From: Allomyces macrogynus ATCC 38327
Lineage: Eukaryota > Blastocladiomycota > Blastocladiomycetes > Blastocladiales > Blastocladiaceae
Assembly: GCA_000151295.1 (NCBI GenBank)
Contig: GG745328.1
Span: 332,381 to 396,380 of the forward strand
DNA: 64,000 nucleotides
Reading direction: 5' to 3'
Each line of letters opens with the position of its first letter. Position 1 is the stretch's first letter. The notes under the pieces are model-generated. The model did not search any database and was not told the DNA's origin. It was given only the letters and a program-made list of their open reading frames with translations. This document shows, one piece after another, positions 53,048-63,323 of this stretch. A program made the translations under genes and the position numbers.

Positions 53048-54481
53048 ATGTCGTCAAACCGTTCCCGCTACCAGGGCTCACCGCCGCACGAGTCCGCGGA
53101 CATTTCCGACCACGAAGGCGTCCATGCCAGTAACGGGCCAGACCTTTTGTCCCAAGCTGTCGGGCCATCTTCAAGTGCCACCTCTCGTCGTCCTGGTGGT
53201 CCGGCTCAACGTTCCGACAGTCGCCCTCACATCCGCGTTACTCGGCCCTGCGACTGTCCGGCCAATACGTCTCGTCCGATTCCCCGACAAGTTTCCCCAC
53301 CTTCATCGCCTCCATTTCATTCCCCTTTCCAGCAGTTTGATGCCGTTTTGGCAGACCAAATGGCCGCTGCAAGTCGGTCCCAAGCTCTGAACATGAAGAC
53401 CTCATTCGCAGCAGCGCCCGCAGTGTCTCGCTCCGTGCCAAATTATACGACTCTGTCTTCGCTTGACTCGTCATCGATTGCGTATCATCTTCGGTACAGA
53501 CCTCGCGAACCACTTGGGAATGCGACCGGTCCGCCCCCACCACTACCACCGTCCTATATCGATTATGCAACATTGTATTACACACCATTTCAACCTCTAC
53601 CTCCACCCATATTCCCTGTGGCGGGCACGAGCGCGAGTACTACATGCGGAACCACGTTCGGCCGTATGACTCCATTTGTAACTGCTCCCGCCGCAACTGC
53701 GAGCCGCGTGACCACTGAATGGCCTACCGGAATCGACATGACCTCCCTGGCCGCACGACTCCGCCGCCTTCTCACGCCGCCGGTCAACGTTGACCTCCTT
53801 CTGTGCGAGTACCAGCGGTTCCTGCAACTGCGTGTTGCGCACCGTGATGAGGACGGGACGCTGCTCGCGCCAAGTGCGGCGATTGAGCGCGTCTGCCGCA
53901 CGCACGTGCTGGATACGCGCGGGTACGCGGCAATGAACCGCATGTTGCCGTTTTTCGTGCATTACGCAGACGAGGAAGAGGGAGGTGAGGATCATCGGAG
54001 GCGAATGGCGAATACGCTCGTGTTGTATCGCGCGCGGTGGGGCGAGCCGCCAACAGAAGTCTGGAACGATGATGAAGCCCGCGCACTGATGGCTGCGGCT
54101 CTGGCGGTGCCTTTGCGACCTTCTCCACCCGCTGGAACGGCTGTGTCGACACTACCAACCCCACCGTCGTCGACCGCACCGGCCCCACCGCCCCCAGCTG
54201 CCGCCCGCGACGCGATGTTTGACCTGGTGGTGTTGTCTGAACCCCCTACCACCGAGGAAATTGTCCTGCGCGTGTGCGAGTCCGATATGGTCCACAGCAT
54301 TATGGTGCAATATGAGACATTGCGTAACGCGCCAGTCGGTGTGACCATGTTGTGGTTCCGCGGGAAAGTTCTGCCGTTCTGGGAAACGTTGGCACAGTGT
54401 GAGATTCATGCGTGGATGGGGCGCGTGTGTGTCTATGCGCGCCGCTTCGTGCTGCGGCGTGTGGGGGATGAGATGGGGTAA
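53048..54481 (+). CDS. WHxH-Ubl family protein, tandem paralogue
   Basis: 477 residues, a single frame. It starts 'MSSNRSRYQGSPPHESADIS', like the preceding gene. The Pro/Ser-rich N-terminal 230 residues are rearranged relative to the partner, with one 'LSSLDSSSIAYHLR' unit. Module: 'GIDMTSLAARLRRLLTPP', 'NVDLLLCEYQRFLQLRVAHR', 'LLAPSAAIERVCRTHVLDTR', 'MNRMLPFFVHYADEEE', 'YRARWGEPPTEVWNDD'. The conserved Trp and first His of the signature are Cys and Arg here. The ubiquitin-like domain is 'MFDLVVLSEPPTTEEIVLRV', 'VHSIMVQYETLRNAPVGVTM', 'LWFRGKVLPFWETLAQCEIH'. It is probably functional as a protein, but any metal-binding role of the WHxH motif would be lost. Confidence 0.85.
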   Translation: MSSNRSRYQGSPPHESADISDHEGVHASNGPDLLSQAVGPSSSATSRRPGGPAQRSDSRPHIRVTRPCDCPANTSRPIPRQVSPPSSPPFHSPFQQFDAVLADQMAAASRSQALNMKTSFAAAPAVSRSVPNYTTLSSLDSSSIAYHLRYRPREPLGNATGPPPPLPPSYIDYATLYYTPFQPLPPPIFPVAGTSASTTCGTTFGRMTPFVTAPAATASRVTTEWPTGIDMTSLAARLRRLLTPPVNVDLLLCEYQRFLQLRVAHRDEDGTLLAPSAAIERVCRTHVLDTRGYAAMNRMLPFFVHYADEEEGGEDHRRRMANTLVLYRARWGEPPTEVWNDDEARALMAAALAVPLRPSPPAGTAVSTLPTPPSSTAPAPPPPAAARDAMFDLVVLSEPPTTEEIVLRVCESDMVHSIMVQYETLRNAPVGVTMLWFRGKVLPFWETLAQCEIHAWMGRVCVYARRFVLRRVGDEMG

Positions 54482-54774
54482 TAGAGATGGGCGGGAAGGT
54501 CGGCGATGGGCTGTTGGCCGCCGGGTTTTGTAGGTGGGCGGGATCGCAGGAAGAACTAGTTGCTGCGTTACGGGGCAGGAATCAATGATACGGAAAACGC
54601 GTCTTTCGGCGTTACGCGTCAGGTTTTTTGATCTGTCAGTTGATTCTCAAAGCGCAACTTTGCCAACATCTCACCATTCGCAATGCATCGAGCTCAAGGG
54701 CGCGCGAGACCGACGACCCGAACCGCGAGCGGCGGCGGGAAAACACGCGCGCGTGCTACTATGCGCCGTACGGC

Positions 54775-55622
54775 ATGACCATTTTCGTCAAGGGGCTCCG
54801 TGGCCAGACCGACACGCTGTATGTGATGTTGACCGACTCGTTGAACCGCGTCGAGGGCGGGTACCAGCTGAAGTTCGCGGGCAAGCAGCTGCAGGGAGAA
54901 GTGTCAGTGGTCGACGCGGGGATTTGCAAGGACAGCATGACACGCGCGTGTATTCCGCCCCTGATTCGCGAGTATCGGCGGTTCCTGGCCCTCAAGTTTG
55001 TGCACCGCGACGCCGACGCGCTGCTCCTGTCGCCAAGCCCGCTCATTGATGTTGTCTGGCACGCACACGTTCTCGACACCAAGTCCTACGTGACCATGTG
55101 CGCCAAGCTGCCCTTCTTCATCCACCACAAACCCAAGGGCGCGCGCGACGCCGAATCGCAGATCCGCGACGCGCGCCGACGAAAAATACTCGCGTGCTAC
55201 CGCGCGCGGTACTGCTGTGACAAACTGGTTCACTGTAATTGCAAGGACCAGGCAGAGCGCACGAATCCACGTTCTGGGTGGTGGGGCAATCGGTCCTGTG
55301 AGCCAACCATACTGTTTTGGTCGAATGAGATCCAATGTCGCGGCAAGGATAAGGAAAGGGAGAGCGATCGTGGGGGTCGCACCTTGTGGACCATGCCCGT
55401 CCTCGTCAAGGGTTCTGGAACGAGATCAACACGTTGTGCGTGCGGCCGACCGAATCAATGGACAGGCTCTGGGAACTGTGCGGAGAGAAAGTGAGTTGCC
55501 CCAAGGATATGCTACGACTGCGTTTTGGCATGTGGGAGCTGGAACCGGGTGAGTCATCGGTGTTCGAAGTGTGGATCAAGCCGCACTCCACGACGTTTGC
55601 CGCTGTCCGGTTCCAACCATGA
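54775..55622 (+). CDS. WHxH family protein with N-terminal ubiquitin-like domain
   Basis: From the Met at 54775, 'MTIFVKGLRGQTDTLYVMLT' and 'GYQLKFAGKQLQ' copy the ubiquitin core (ubiquitin has MQIFVK...FAGKQLE) but with the middle shortened. Then comes the module: 'IPPLIREYRRFLALKFVHRD', 'LLSPSPLIDVVWHAHVLDTK', 'MCAKLPFFIHHKPKGARD', 'ILACYRARY'. The frame runs on to 55494 without further similarity. A second ubiquitin-like segment ('NEINTLCVRPTESMDRLWEL', 'MLRLRFGMWELEPGESS') lies at 55386-55622 in another frame. A GGTACTG donor-like site follows CYRAR at about 55208, so an intron from about 55210 to the CAAG near 55410 could join the two. Exon structure is tentative, and a frameshifted copy is the alternative. 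Confidence 0.6.
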
Positions 55623-55948
55623 GGATCCATATTGCCGTGTTCGTGCAGCCGTGAGGTTGAAGATGCAGCGGGGAGGGATTATGTGCAGAGCTGATGAAGC
55701 AAGAACTGGTTGAAGGCTTGTTGATAGTTGTCTTGATGAGTTCTCGGCCGCAACCGCCCTTGGCTTGAACGTGCGAAGGCAAAAACTGTGAAAAGAAACC
55801 GAGCAGGCCGCCTGTCCGGTGGAGAACTTCAAATGACGCGCTCTTTCATTCGGGGCCCTGCTGGAACTGCTCGCACTGAGCCAAAACATGCGCACGCAAA
55901 ACAACATGTACTGCACAGATTCGGCACAAACTCGTGCCCCACTTCTCA

Positions 55949-58900
55949 TCACAACTGCAGCGGTGCGAGCCCCTTGGCCTGCGCGACCACCTCGCAAAAC
56001 GCCGTCCAATAATCCGACCGCTCCATGCGCGTCGCCGCAACCAGCTGCTCAAGCACCGGCACCGCCTTGGGGTTCTGCGCAGCCACCAAATGCGCGACAC
56101 GCACGAGCGCCTGCGGCCGCTTGCCCGCCAACTCGACCACCGCCGTCGCGAGCAGCTCCAGGTGCTCCGAATTCGTCCGCTGGAACAGTGCCACGTGCAC
56201 GAGCGTCGCGAGCAACTCGTCCGCGACCTCTGCCGCCGCGGGGCACAGGCCCGCATCCACAAGCGCAGCCGCCTCGAGCCCGGCCGCGACCACGTTTGGC
56301 ACGACCGAGTCGCGCACCATGAACGCGAGTACCGCGCCGAGCGGGGTCCAGATCGCGGCGACCGGGTCGGAGACGCGCGGGAGGGCCGACGTGGGGACTA
56401 CGTGCGCGAGCGGGATCTGGGCCCAGGTCGTGGCGTGCAGGTGCGGCTGGTGGTGCACGAGCAACGTGCGCGCGACGCGCGCGACCGTCAGCGCAACACT
56501 CGGGATTTCGAGCGCAGCGCGGTGCACAACGTGCGGGACGAGCGCGACCCACGCGCCAATCACGGCGGCGAGGAGGTCCGTGCGGTCGCGTTCCTCGGCG
56601 AGGAGGGCCGCCGTGTCGAGGATCACGCACAGGACGGCCTTGCGCTCTTCTTCGAGGATCATGCCCGTCGCCGAGGTGGTGGTCGTGGTTGTGGACGCGT
56701 GGCAGTACTCGAAGGCGAGCGCCGTGTAAGCCGCGAGCACGGCTTGGGTCTGCGCGGGCTCGAGGACCATGAACACGTCGCCCTGGCTGAACCGGTAGAG
56801 AATGTCGAAGACGTAAGGCCACAGCTCGGTGATGTACCCGACCGAGGTCATCATGCCAGGGAAAGCCGTGAAAAAGGGAAGCAGCGCCGGCGCGAGCGTC
56901 GTCACGTTGCTAATGTCGGTCGCGCTCGCGACACCGGTCAGCATCTAGTGAGGATTAACCCTGCAGTCAGTTGAGATCAAAAAGGGGAGTGGATGTGTCA
57001 AGAGAAAATGCCGTACCTCAAGACACCGCGTCAGCCGCTGCAAATTCCTCGGCGCCTGCAAGTCGCGCGTGCTCGCAAGCTTGGCAAATTCGGTCGAAAT
57101 CGAATTCACGACATTGGCCACCAAATCCATTCCCTCGCCCGACTGCGCCGCCGTGCCAATACGAATAATCGCCTCGACCATGCCCGAGTAGACGGCCTCC
57201 GGGAACCCGTCGAGCCCCTGCATAAACTGGCGCGCCAGGTCATAAAACTCGGGCAGCTGCAGCATGGCCTGCCGCAACACGCGCACTTTCGAGACACCGA
57301 GCAACACACGAATCACCTGCGTCAAGACGCCCGACTCGGCGCCGTACTGCTGAAACACGGTAGCGGCGCGGACCACGACAAACTGCAATGCGGACGCGCC
57401 AAACGCGTCGAGCAAGGGACCAGCGTGCGCGTACTCTTCGCGATCGGCGAGCACGTAGCACTTGACCCACCGTTCCAGGACCCACCACTGCGACTCCATG
57501 ACGGTCGGCGACGACGCCGATGGGGTTGCGCACAGGAAGTCGAGCAGCTGCAACATCGCCTCAGCGAGTTGCCGAACGCTTGCACCAGGCACGGCCACGA
57601 GTTCAGCGGGCACGAGCGCCACCTCGTTCTCGGCCTTGTCGGCGAGAAACGAGCCCGTGATGAGCAGCAGCCAGTGCGTCGCCTCCCAGTGCGCGCAAAG
57701 CGCATCCATCGACAGCGTCGGGAACCGCTGAATCGTCGACTGCAGCGCGGACGCGAGGTACGCGGCCGACGTGGCCGCGTCGAGCCGCGCGAGGGTCGCG
57801 ACGTCAGTGAGCGTGTCCTCGTATGTTTCCCAGTCCTTGTACGTGTCGAGGTCCTCAGAAAAATTGTCCTCGTCGAGCTCTTCGGCGGGCGGCGACATCT
57901 TTTCGTGCACGAACGCCTGCACGATCTGGTTGGCGAGCGACGCCAGGTCGTGGCCCCACGCCTGCGGCAGCGTGTTCTCGGCACGGAGCCGGAGCGCCTG
58001 CGAGGCTATGGCAACAAGCGCGTATGTGAATCGCAACAGGTCGGTGGTTCACGAAACCGAAAAAACGTACCAACGCGCGCCCACATGGCCAACAGTTCCT
58101 GCCCGGCCTCCTCGAGCCACGAGCGTTCTTCCTCAGACTTGCCGTGCAGCTGCAGCGACACGACCGTGAGCCGGCCAATGTCCTTCAAGAACTCGAGGAA
58201 CCCGGGCACGTGGGCGAGCACCGTATCGATCGGGAAATGATGCCCAATCCGACGCAAAATCCCACCGATCCCGTTCAACAGCGGGCCATTGAACTGCTTG
58301 GCCATGATCGCGAGCAGCTGGTGCATCCCCTGCACAAGACTCGTGCAGAACGCGACCGTCGCGCGCGCCTGCTCGGCCGGGTTCTCCGACAACGTGCGCG
58401 GCAGCGCCTCGGCGCAACTGAGCAAGTTCAGCGACTGGAACATGCGGTGCAGCGGCACACGGAAATGGTCGGAGCTGGTGGTCGCGGCCAGTGCCGTCCA
58501 CGCAAACAGCATCGGCACGACTTGCGGGTCGAGCAAAATCGGCGCCCATGCCGCGGGCAGGTTCACGGGCGACAGGTCGACGTCGCTCGACGGCGTGTAG
58601 CTCGGCTCAAACGTGTGCGTCGTGAAATCCCACGACAGGTGCCGCTCGAGCAGCTCGCACGCGAGACCGAACCGAATGATCAGCGTCGTTTGCGTGAAGT
58701 GCGAGAGGCGCGTTTGCGCGACGGGGAGAAGTCGCAGGAGCTCGGTGATAACCCGATTGAGCAGCGTGTGCAGGTGGTGCGACTGTGTTGAGGGGAAACT
58801 TGGGTGAGTGTGGAATGCGGCGGGCCGTGATCGTGGAAAGCAAACGCACCTGGAAGTGCCGCTGGCACTGCGTGTGCACAACGGGCGACGGCGCGATCTT

Positions 58901-59616
58901 GGCGTCGTTGAAAACGTCGAGGAGCGCGCGCATGTACATGAGCGCAAACAGGCTCCCGAGCCCGGGCGTGTTCAGGTCAGCATCAGACGGGACGTGCAGC
59001 TGCTGAATGACCATCATGAGCAGGTTCGGGTCGGTCGTGTACTGCCGCTTCGTGACGGCAGCGGCAGCCTGAACCGCCTGGCGCACCCACGCTGCGGTCG
59101 GTTTGCCGCTATTCAGTGAGGGAAGGTCAAACTGTCAGACTCCATGGAAAGCGAGTCAGATTGAAACGAGCACACCAACGCACCTCATCGCAATCGAAAT
59201 CAGGTCCTGGATGTAGGTGTTGCAGTTGGCGAGCGGACCGGCCTCGCGCGAAATGGACGTGGTCACGGCCATGGCAGCGTTGTAGCGCGCGAACTCATTG
59301 GTCGAGTGCTCTTGTGCGAACCCGAAATGTCAGACTATTTGCCGACAAGAATCAATTTGGCGTGCGCGCGCAACGTACTCAACACGAACAGCGCCGCATC
59401 GTGAATTCCGGGTGCCTCGCGAAACTGAACGAGCGCCTGCTCACCGGCTTGCCGTGTGGCAGGAATCTAGGTCGTCGATTCCCGGCTGAATGAGCTTGTG
59501 AACCTCGGAGTCGCAATTTCGGCGTTGGCGCAAGTATTGTCGAGATCAATAATCACCTGGAAGTCATCGCACGCGGCCTCGACTTGGCGAAGCACTTGAA
59601 CAAACTGGTCTGACAT
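55949..59616 (-). CDS. XPO4: Exportin-4 (importin-beta family nuclear export receptor)
   Basis: Exports cargo (in animals eIF5A and Smad3) with RanGTP through nuclear pores. Seven exons join in consistent phases: 59616-59557, 59466-59379, 59310-59184, 59108-58850, 58782-58071, 58005-57017, 56944-55949. Introns are 90, 68, 75, 67, 65 and 72 nt with GT(A/G)CGT-like donors. The product is 1076 residues (human XPO4 about 1150). N-terminus: 'QVEAACDDFQ', 'GEQALVQFREAPGIHDAALF' (importin-beta N-terminal type), 'ARYNAAMAVTTSISREAG'. Diagnostic XPO4 blocks: 'ACELLERHLSWDFTTHTF', 'ATHWLLLITGSFLADK', 'WWVLERWVKCYVLADREEYA', 'AFGASALQFVV', 'MLTGVASATDISNV'. HEAT-like helices throughout. It runs divergently from the phosphopantetheinyl transferase gene. 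Confidence 0.93.
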
Positions 59617-59964
59617 GGTTCGTGTGAACAGATAGTCCAACAAACACACTTGCAGCCGCTCAAGTCAATTTTCACTTGAACCACTTCCGCTCAGGTAGAG
59701 CGGATCGAGCGCGAGTGCTAGTGCGCTTCCAATGCTGCAAGTTGTGGCTCGTTGAGATGGCCAGAACGGAACCGGCCGTGGTTCAATAAGTCAGGGTTGC
59801 CCAGCTTGCCCAGTGGCACAGTTTGCCTTGGTGGAGCCTGTCCACGTGGGCGTAAATGAAATTTCGACGTTCTCGCTCTTGTTCTTCTTGCTCTCTTTTG
59901 ATCTTTCTATCTTATACTTGGACTCTCACACGACGCTCAAGCTGTTCTTCACGCCAAATCCGCG

Positions 59965-60658
59965 ATGACAGCCCGTGGTATACTCGGAATCGGCGTCGAC
60001 TTACTGGATACACGGCGCCTGGTCCAGCTCGCGGATCGTCTCGTTGCTCGTGGTCGCGCGCACCAGCAGGATCGGTTCTTGTGCCGTGTTCTGACGAGCG
60101 AGGAGCACAGCGGGTTTGAGCGCCTGAAGCTCACGCGATCGCAAGAGAAGGAATCTTTCGCGGTCGCAGATTCGTCACTTTTGGGCGGATCGTTGCTTGC
60201 CGACCCGGTCTTGCTGCGCTTTGTTGCGTTGAGGTTCGAGGAAACCATTTACAATCGGACGGAAAGAGCACCATCTTCTGACCATTGGCATCGCCAAATT
60301 GTCCAGGTGGGCCGCCAAAGAGGCCACGTACAAGGCGTGCTTCCCACACGCCAAGTTGACTTGGCAAAATGTTTCCATCACGAAACGTGGAGGTACGCGC
60401 GTCGTGTATTCGCGAAGCTTTGACCAAGAAAGACTGACAGCCTGGGCACGACGATTGTGAACGGTAGCAAAACCGGACGTCCGATTCCACGACGTACCAA
60501 AACTGGAGCGACTTGCACCGATGGCGCACCTCTCCGTCTCGCACGACGGCAACCACCTCGTGGCCATGGTCGTCGTGGAGGGAACACTCTCAATGGCCGA
60601 CGAGGACGTGGTGGAGGAACGAAGTGGAGGATCGTCAAATACACCGTTGAAGCCTTGA
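59965..60658 (+). CDS. PPT2-like: Holo-[acyl-carrier-protein] synthase type phosphopantetheinyl transferase
   Basis: Transfers 4'-phosphopantetheine from CoA to an acyl carrier protein; fungal AcpS-type enzymes of this kind serve mitochondrial ACP. Exon 1 from 59965: 'RGILGIGVDLLDTRRLVQL' (metal-binding Asp of the GxGxD motif) and 'RFLCRVLTSEEHSG'. Exon 2, ending at 60392: 'LSRWAAKEATYKACFP' (the catalytic W-A-A-K-E-A motif with metal-binding Glu) and 'LTWQNVSITKRG'. The intron 60393-60467 (GTACGC...GGTAG, 75 nt) joins in phase 1 to exon 3: 'AKPDVRFHDVPKLERLAP', 'HLSVSHDGNHLVAMVVVE', stop at 60656-60658. The first intron is less sure: 60114-60240 keeps phase and avoids a stop, but its donor is GTTTGA. 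Predicted length is about 163 residues, normal for AcpS. Confidence 0.85.
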
Positions 60659-60990
60659 TTTTGGTTGGAGCGACGGACACTTCTTGGCAGTGCATGGACG
60701 TTGGTCAACCGAAACGTCGTGAAGGCAACTGAACTTTCCAGGTGGTGGAATGATTGCGACGAGCATCGTTCTTGTTGAAGGGACTGGTACTGCAGAGGAC
60801 TGCGGGGGACTTGGCGCTGCAACGGATCTTCGGGGATCGCTGACCGAGTGTGTCTTGCTGCCTGCCTGGCTATTGACAAATCGCCATCGGCAGGTTCTCC
60901 TCATATCGCCCACTCCCGTCCCAATCTTTCTCTCCACTCGCTGCAAAGCCAAAAAGGCCCAACTCGCCAACCACTCAACCAACCATAACC

Positions 60991-61542
60991 ATGAGCACCA
61001 ACACCGGCCCGCGCGTCACCAAGTCCGACGACGAATGGCGCGCGATTCTGTCGCCCGAGCAGTTCCGCGTGCTGCGCCAGGCCGGCACCGAGCGCGCTGG
61101 CACGGGCGAGTACAACAAGTGTTTTGAGAACGGAACCTATCTCTGCGCCGCGTGCAAAGCGCCACTTTACAAGAGCACGACCAAGTTTGACAGCGGATGC
61201 GGCTGGCGTACGTGATGCCTCTGCGCGTCCAATATGATTGGTCGACCAGCGACTGAAACGCTCGATCGACCGGTAGCCGCCTTCTTTGACGCGATTCCGG
61301 GCGCTGTGACGCGCCGGGAAGACAAGTCGCTGTTCATGACACGCATCGAAATGTACGGCGCCCGAATGTGCCATGGTCTGGTCGCTTGGTGTCATCCTGA
61401 CACAGCATGCTTTTGTTGTTCCAGTCTTTGCACGAACTGCGGCGGTCACTTGGGTCACGTCTTCAAAGGCGAAGGATTCCCGACGCCGACCGACGAACGG
61501 CACTGTGTCAACAGCGTCAGTTTGAAGTTTAACAAGGAGTAG
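60991..61542 (+). CDS. msrB: Methionine-R-sulfoxide reductase B
   Basis: Reduces methionine-R-sulfoxide in proteins. Three exons: 60991-61207, 61277-61352, 61425-61542 (introns of 69 and 72 nt; donors GTACGT and GTACGG, acceptors GGTAG and TCCAG), 136 residues. Blocks: '[20 protein letters not shown]', '[20 protein letters not shown]', '[19 protein letters not shown]', '[20 protein letters not shown]', '[13 protein letters not shown]'. The zinc site is complete (C52, C55, C100, C103), and the catalytic Cys is C125 in RHCVNS. There is no obvious targeting peptide from this start, so it is probably cytosolic. It lies about 330 bp downstream of the transferase on the same strand. Confidence 0.96.
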
Positions 61543-62581
61543 CTGCTGCAGGGCGATTGACGCCAATTATCGGGCCCTGGTTCAGCTTTTTCTTGAATGG
61601 ATCGGGGATGTAAATACCTACACGATATGAGAAGGTTCCGTCGAATGTTTCCTTTCAGTGGGTCAGTGCGTTTCTTCAACCTGTTCCTGCGCCAGTTTAT
61701 ACATTTAAGTGCTGGCTCTGGGGTGCAACACGCGTATGAATCATGTCAACTTTGGCCTTGCGACCTGAATCTCATTGTTGACGGAAAACCAATGTTGCAT
61801 TGAACCAAATTATTCAAAGACACAAAACCGAGCACTCATCCAGGCTTGTGCGGATTCCATAAGCCCACTCTCTTTCAATGTTTTCAGTCCTGGCCTTGGT
61901 CACATCCAGCACTGCGCGCTAACCGTGGACATTCCTCGCGCTCCAGCCACGATTTCAGCAATTCCAACCGAAGACACGCGGACCTTTGTGATCGGAGGTT
62001 ACAGAGTTCAGATCATGCCAGCTTGGCCGTGAAACCCACCCAAACGATGTCAGTTATGGCATGCGGGAGCGCATCAGGGCCCGCCAGCGCGTGCGCACAT
62101 CCAGCCGGATAATGTCGAGGCAACGCCAGCGACCGAGAGCATCGGTGTGTGCGTTGATTCGACTTTGCGCGTGGCCGTTGATCCTCATTTGAAATGCCAA
62201 CATGGAATCTCCTCCTCGAGTCTGCCCCAGCTCGTTCTATCATATCGCCAATCTGGCCAAGGTTGGGTACGATTTCTTCGTGCGGTTTGTGGTGCTCAGC
62301 GGGCGGGAGCAGCGCGCGGATCTGCGGTCCTCCAGTTTGGTGCACGGTTGACTCACAGGCCTAGTGGATTCGCGTCATTCGATCAAACCTCTCGTCCGTT
62401 CCGCTCGGTTCGTCGTTGTTCGCCCTCCTCCTACCCCAAATTGATCGAGCAAGTACGCCCTCGCTCGAAATCGCAGCTTGTCCCAAGCCGCCGCACTCTC
62501 TCCACCGCTTTATGCGCCGCTGACCGCCCCGCCCGCGCGTCCTCTCCGCATCCTCTCCACCAACCCACGCAGCCGACTACC
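61543..62581. other. Intergenic, no supported gene
   Basis: The region between msrB and the ITPase gene. It includes a more AT-rich 61.6-62.0 kb stretch. Short frames on both strands are not recognisable. Confidence 0.45.
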
Positions 62582-63280
62582 ATGGCCACACCGACCGCCG
62601 CGGCCGCCTCGGCCGCCCAGCTCCTCAAATCGCAGCCGCTCATCTTCGTCACTGGCAGCGCCAACAAGCTCCGCGAAGTGCAATCGATTCTCGGCACCAA
62701 GATCCACCTGGCGTCACACGCGCTCGACCTGCCCGAGTACCAGGGCACGTCGGCGTCTGTCTCCGCGGCCAAAGCCAAACTCGCCGCTTCCACGCTCAAC
62801 CGGCCCGTGATTACGGAAGACACGTGTCTGTGCTTCAACGCCCTGAACGGCCTGCCGGGACCGTACATCAAGTGGTTCCTGGAGGGCGTCGGGCATGAGG
62901 GACTGAACAAGATGTTGGCGGGGTTTGAGGACAAGTCCGGGTACGCGCTGTGCACGTTTGCGTATTGCGCGGGGCCCGATGCCGAACCGATTCTGTTTGA
63001 AGGGCGCACGGAGGTACGTTTTCGTTGGTCAAGTCGCGCGCGAGGATTGTGACTTGAACGGACGCTGATGGTTGCGGGTTGATTTCTCAAGGGCCGCATA
63101 GTCCCCGCCCGTGGGCCCGCCAATTTCGGGTGGGACCCGATCTTCGAGCCGTCCGGTTTTACGCAAACCTATGCGGAAATGGACAAGAGCGTGAAGAACA
63201 CGATCTCGCACCGGTACCGTGCGCTCGCGAAACTGCAGGCCTACTTGGCCGAACACGGGCTGCACCAGGGGCAGCAGTAA
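62582..63280 (+). CDS. ITPA: Inosine triphosphate pyrophosphatase
   Basis: House-cleaning enzyme that hydrolyses ITP, dITP and XTP to monophosphates. Two exons: 62582-63013 and 63092-63280, with a 78-nt intron (donor GTACGT, acceptor TCAAG), phase 0; 206 residues. Motifs in order: '[16 protein letters not shown]' (substrate loop), 'LDLPEYQG', '[20 protein letters not shown]' (metal-binding Glu79 and Asp80 region), '[17 protein letters not shown]', then after the intron '[20 protein letters not shown]', '[10 protein letters not shown]', '[14 protein letters not shown]' (specificity region SHRxxA). Length and order are typical. The N-terminal 18 residues are an Ala-rich extension. Confidence 0.97.
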
Positions 63281-63323
63281 CCACCGCATATCGGAGGAAA
63301 TAAACCTAGCTTTCTAATCGATG

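Noticed and set aside
27212..54481. WHxH-Ubl proteins as conjugatable ubiquitin-like modifiers
   Set aside because: None of the C-terminal beta-grasp domains ends in Gly-Gly; each is followed by a Pro/Ala-rich or acidic tail or a stop without di-glycine.
55934..58240. Plus-strand frames of 346 and 415 codons
   Set aside because: Antisense shadows of exportin-4 exons; Arg/His-biased with no domains.
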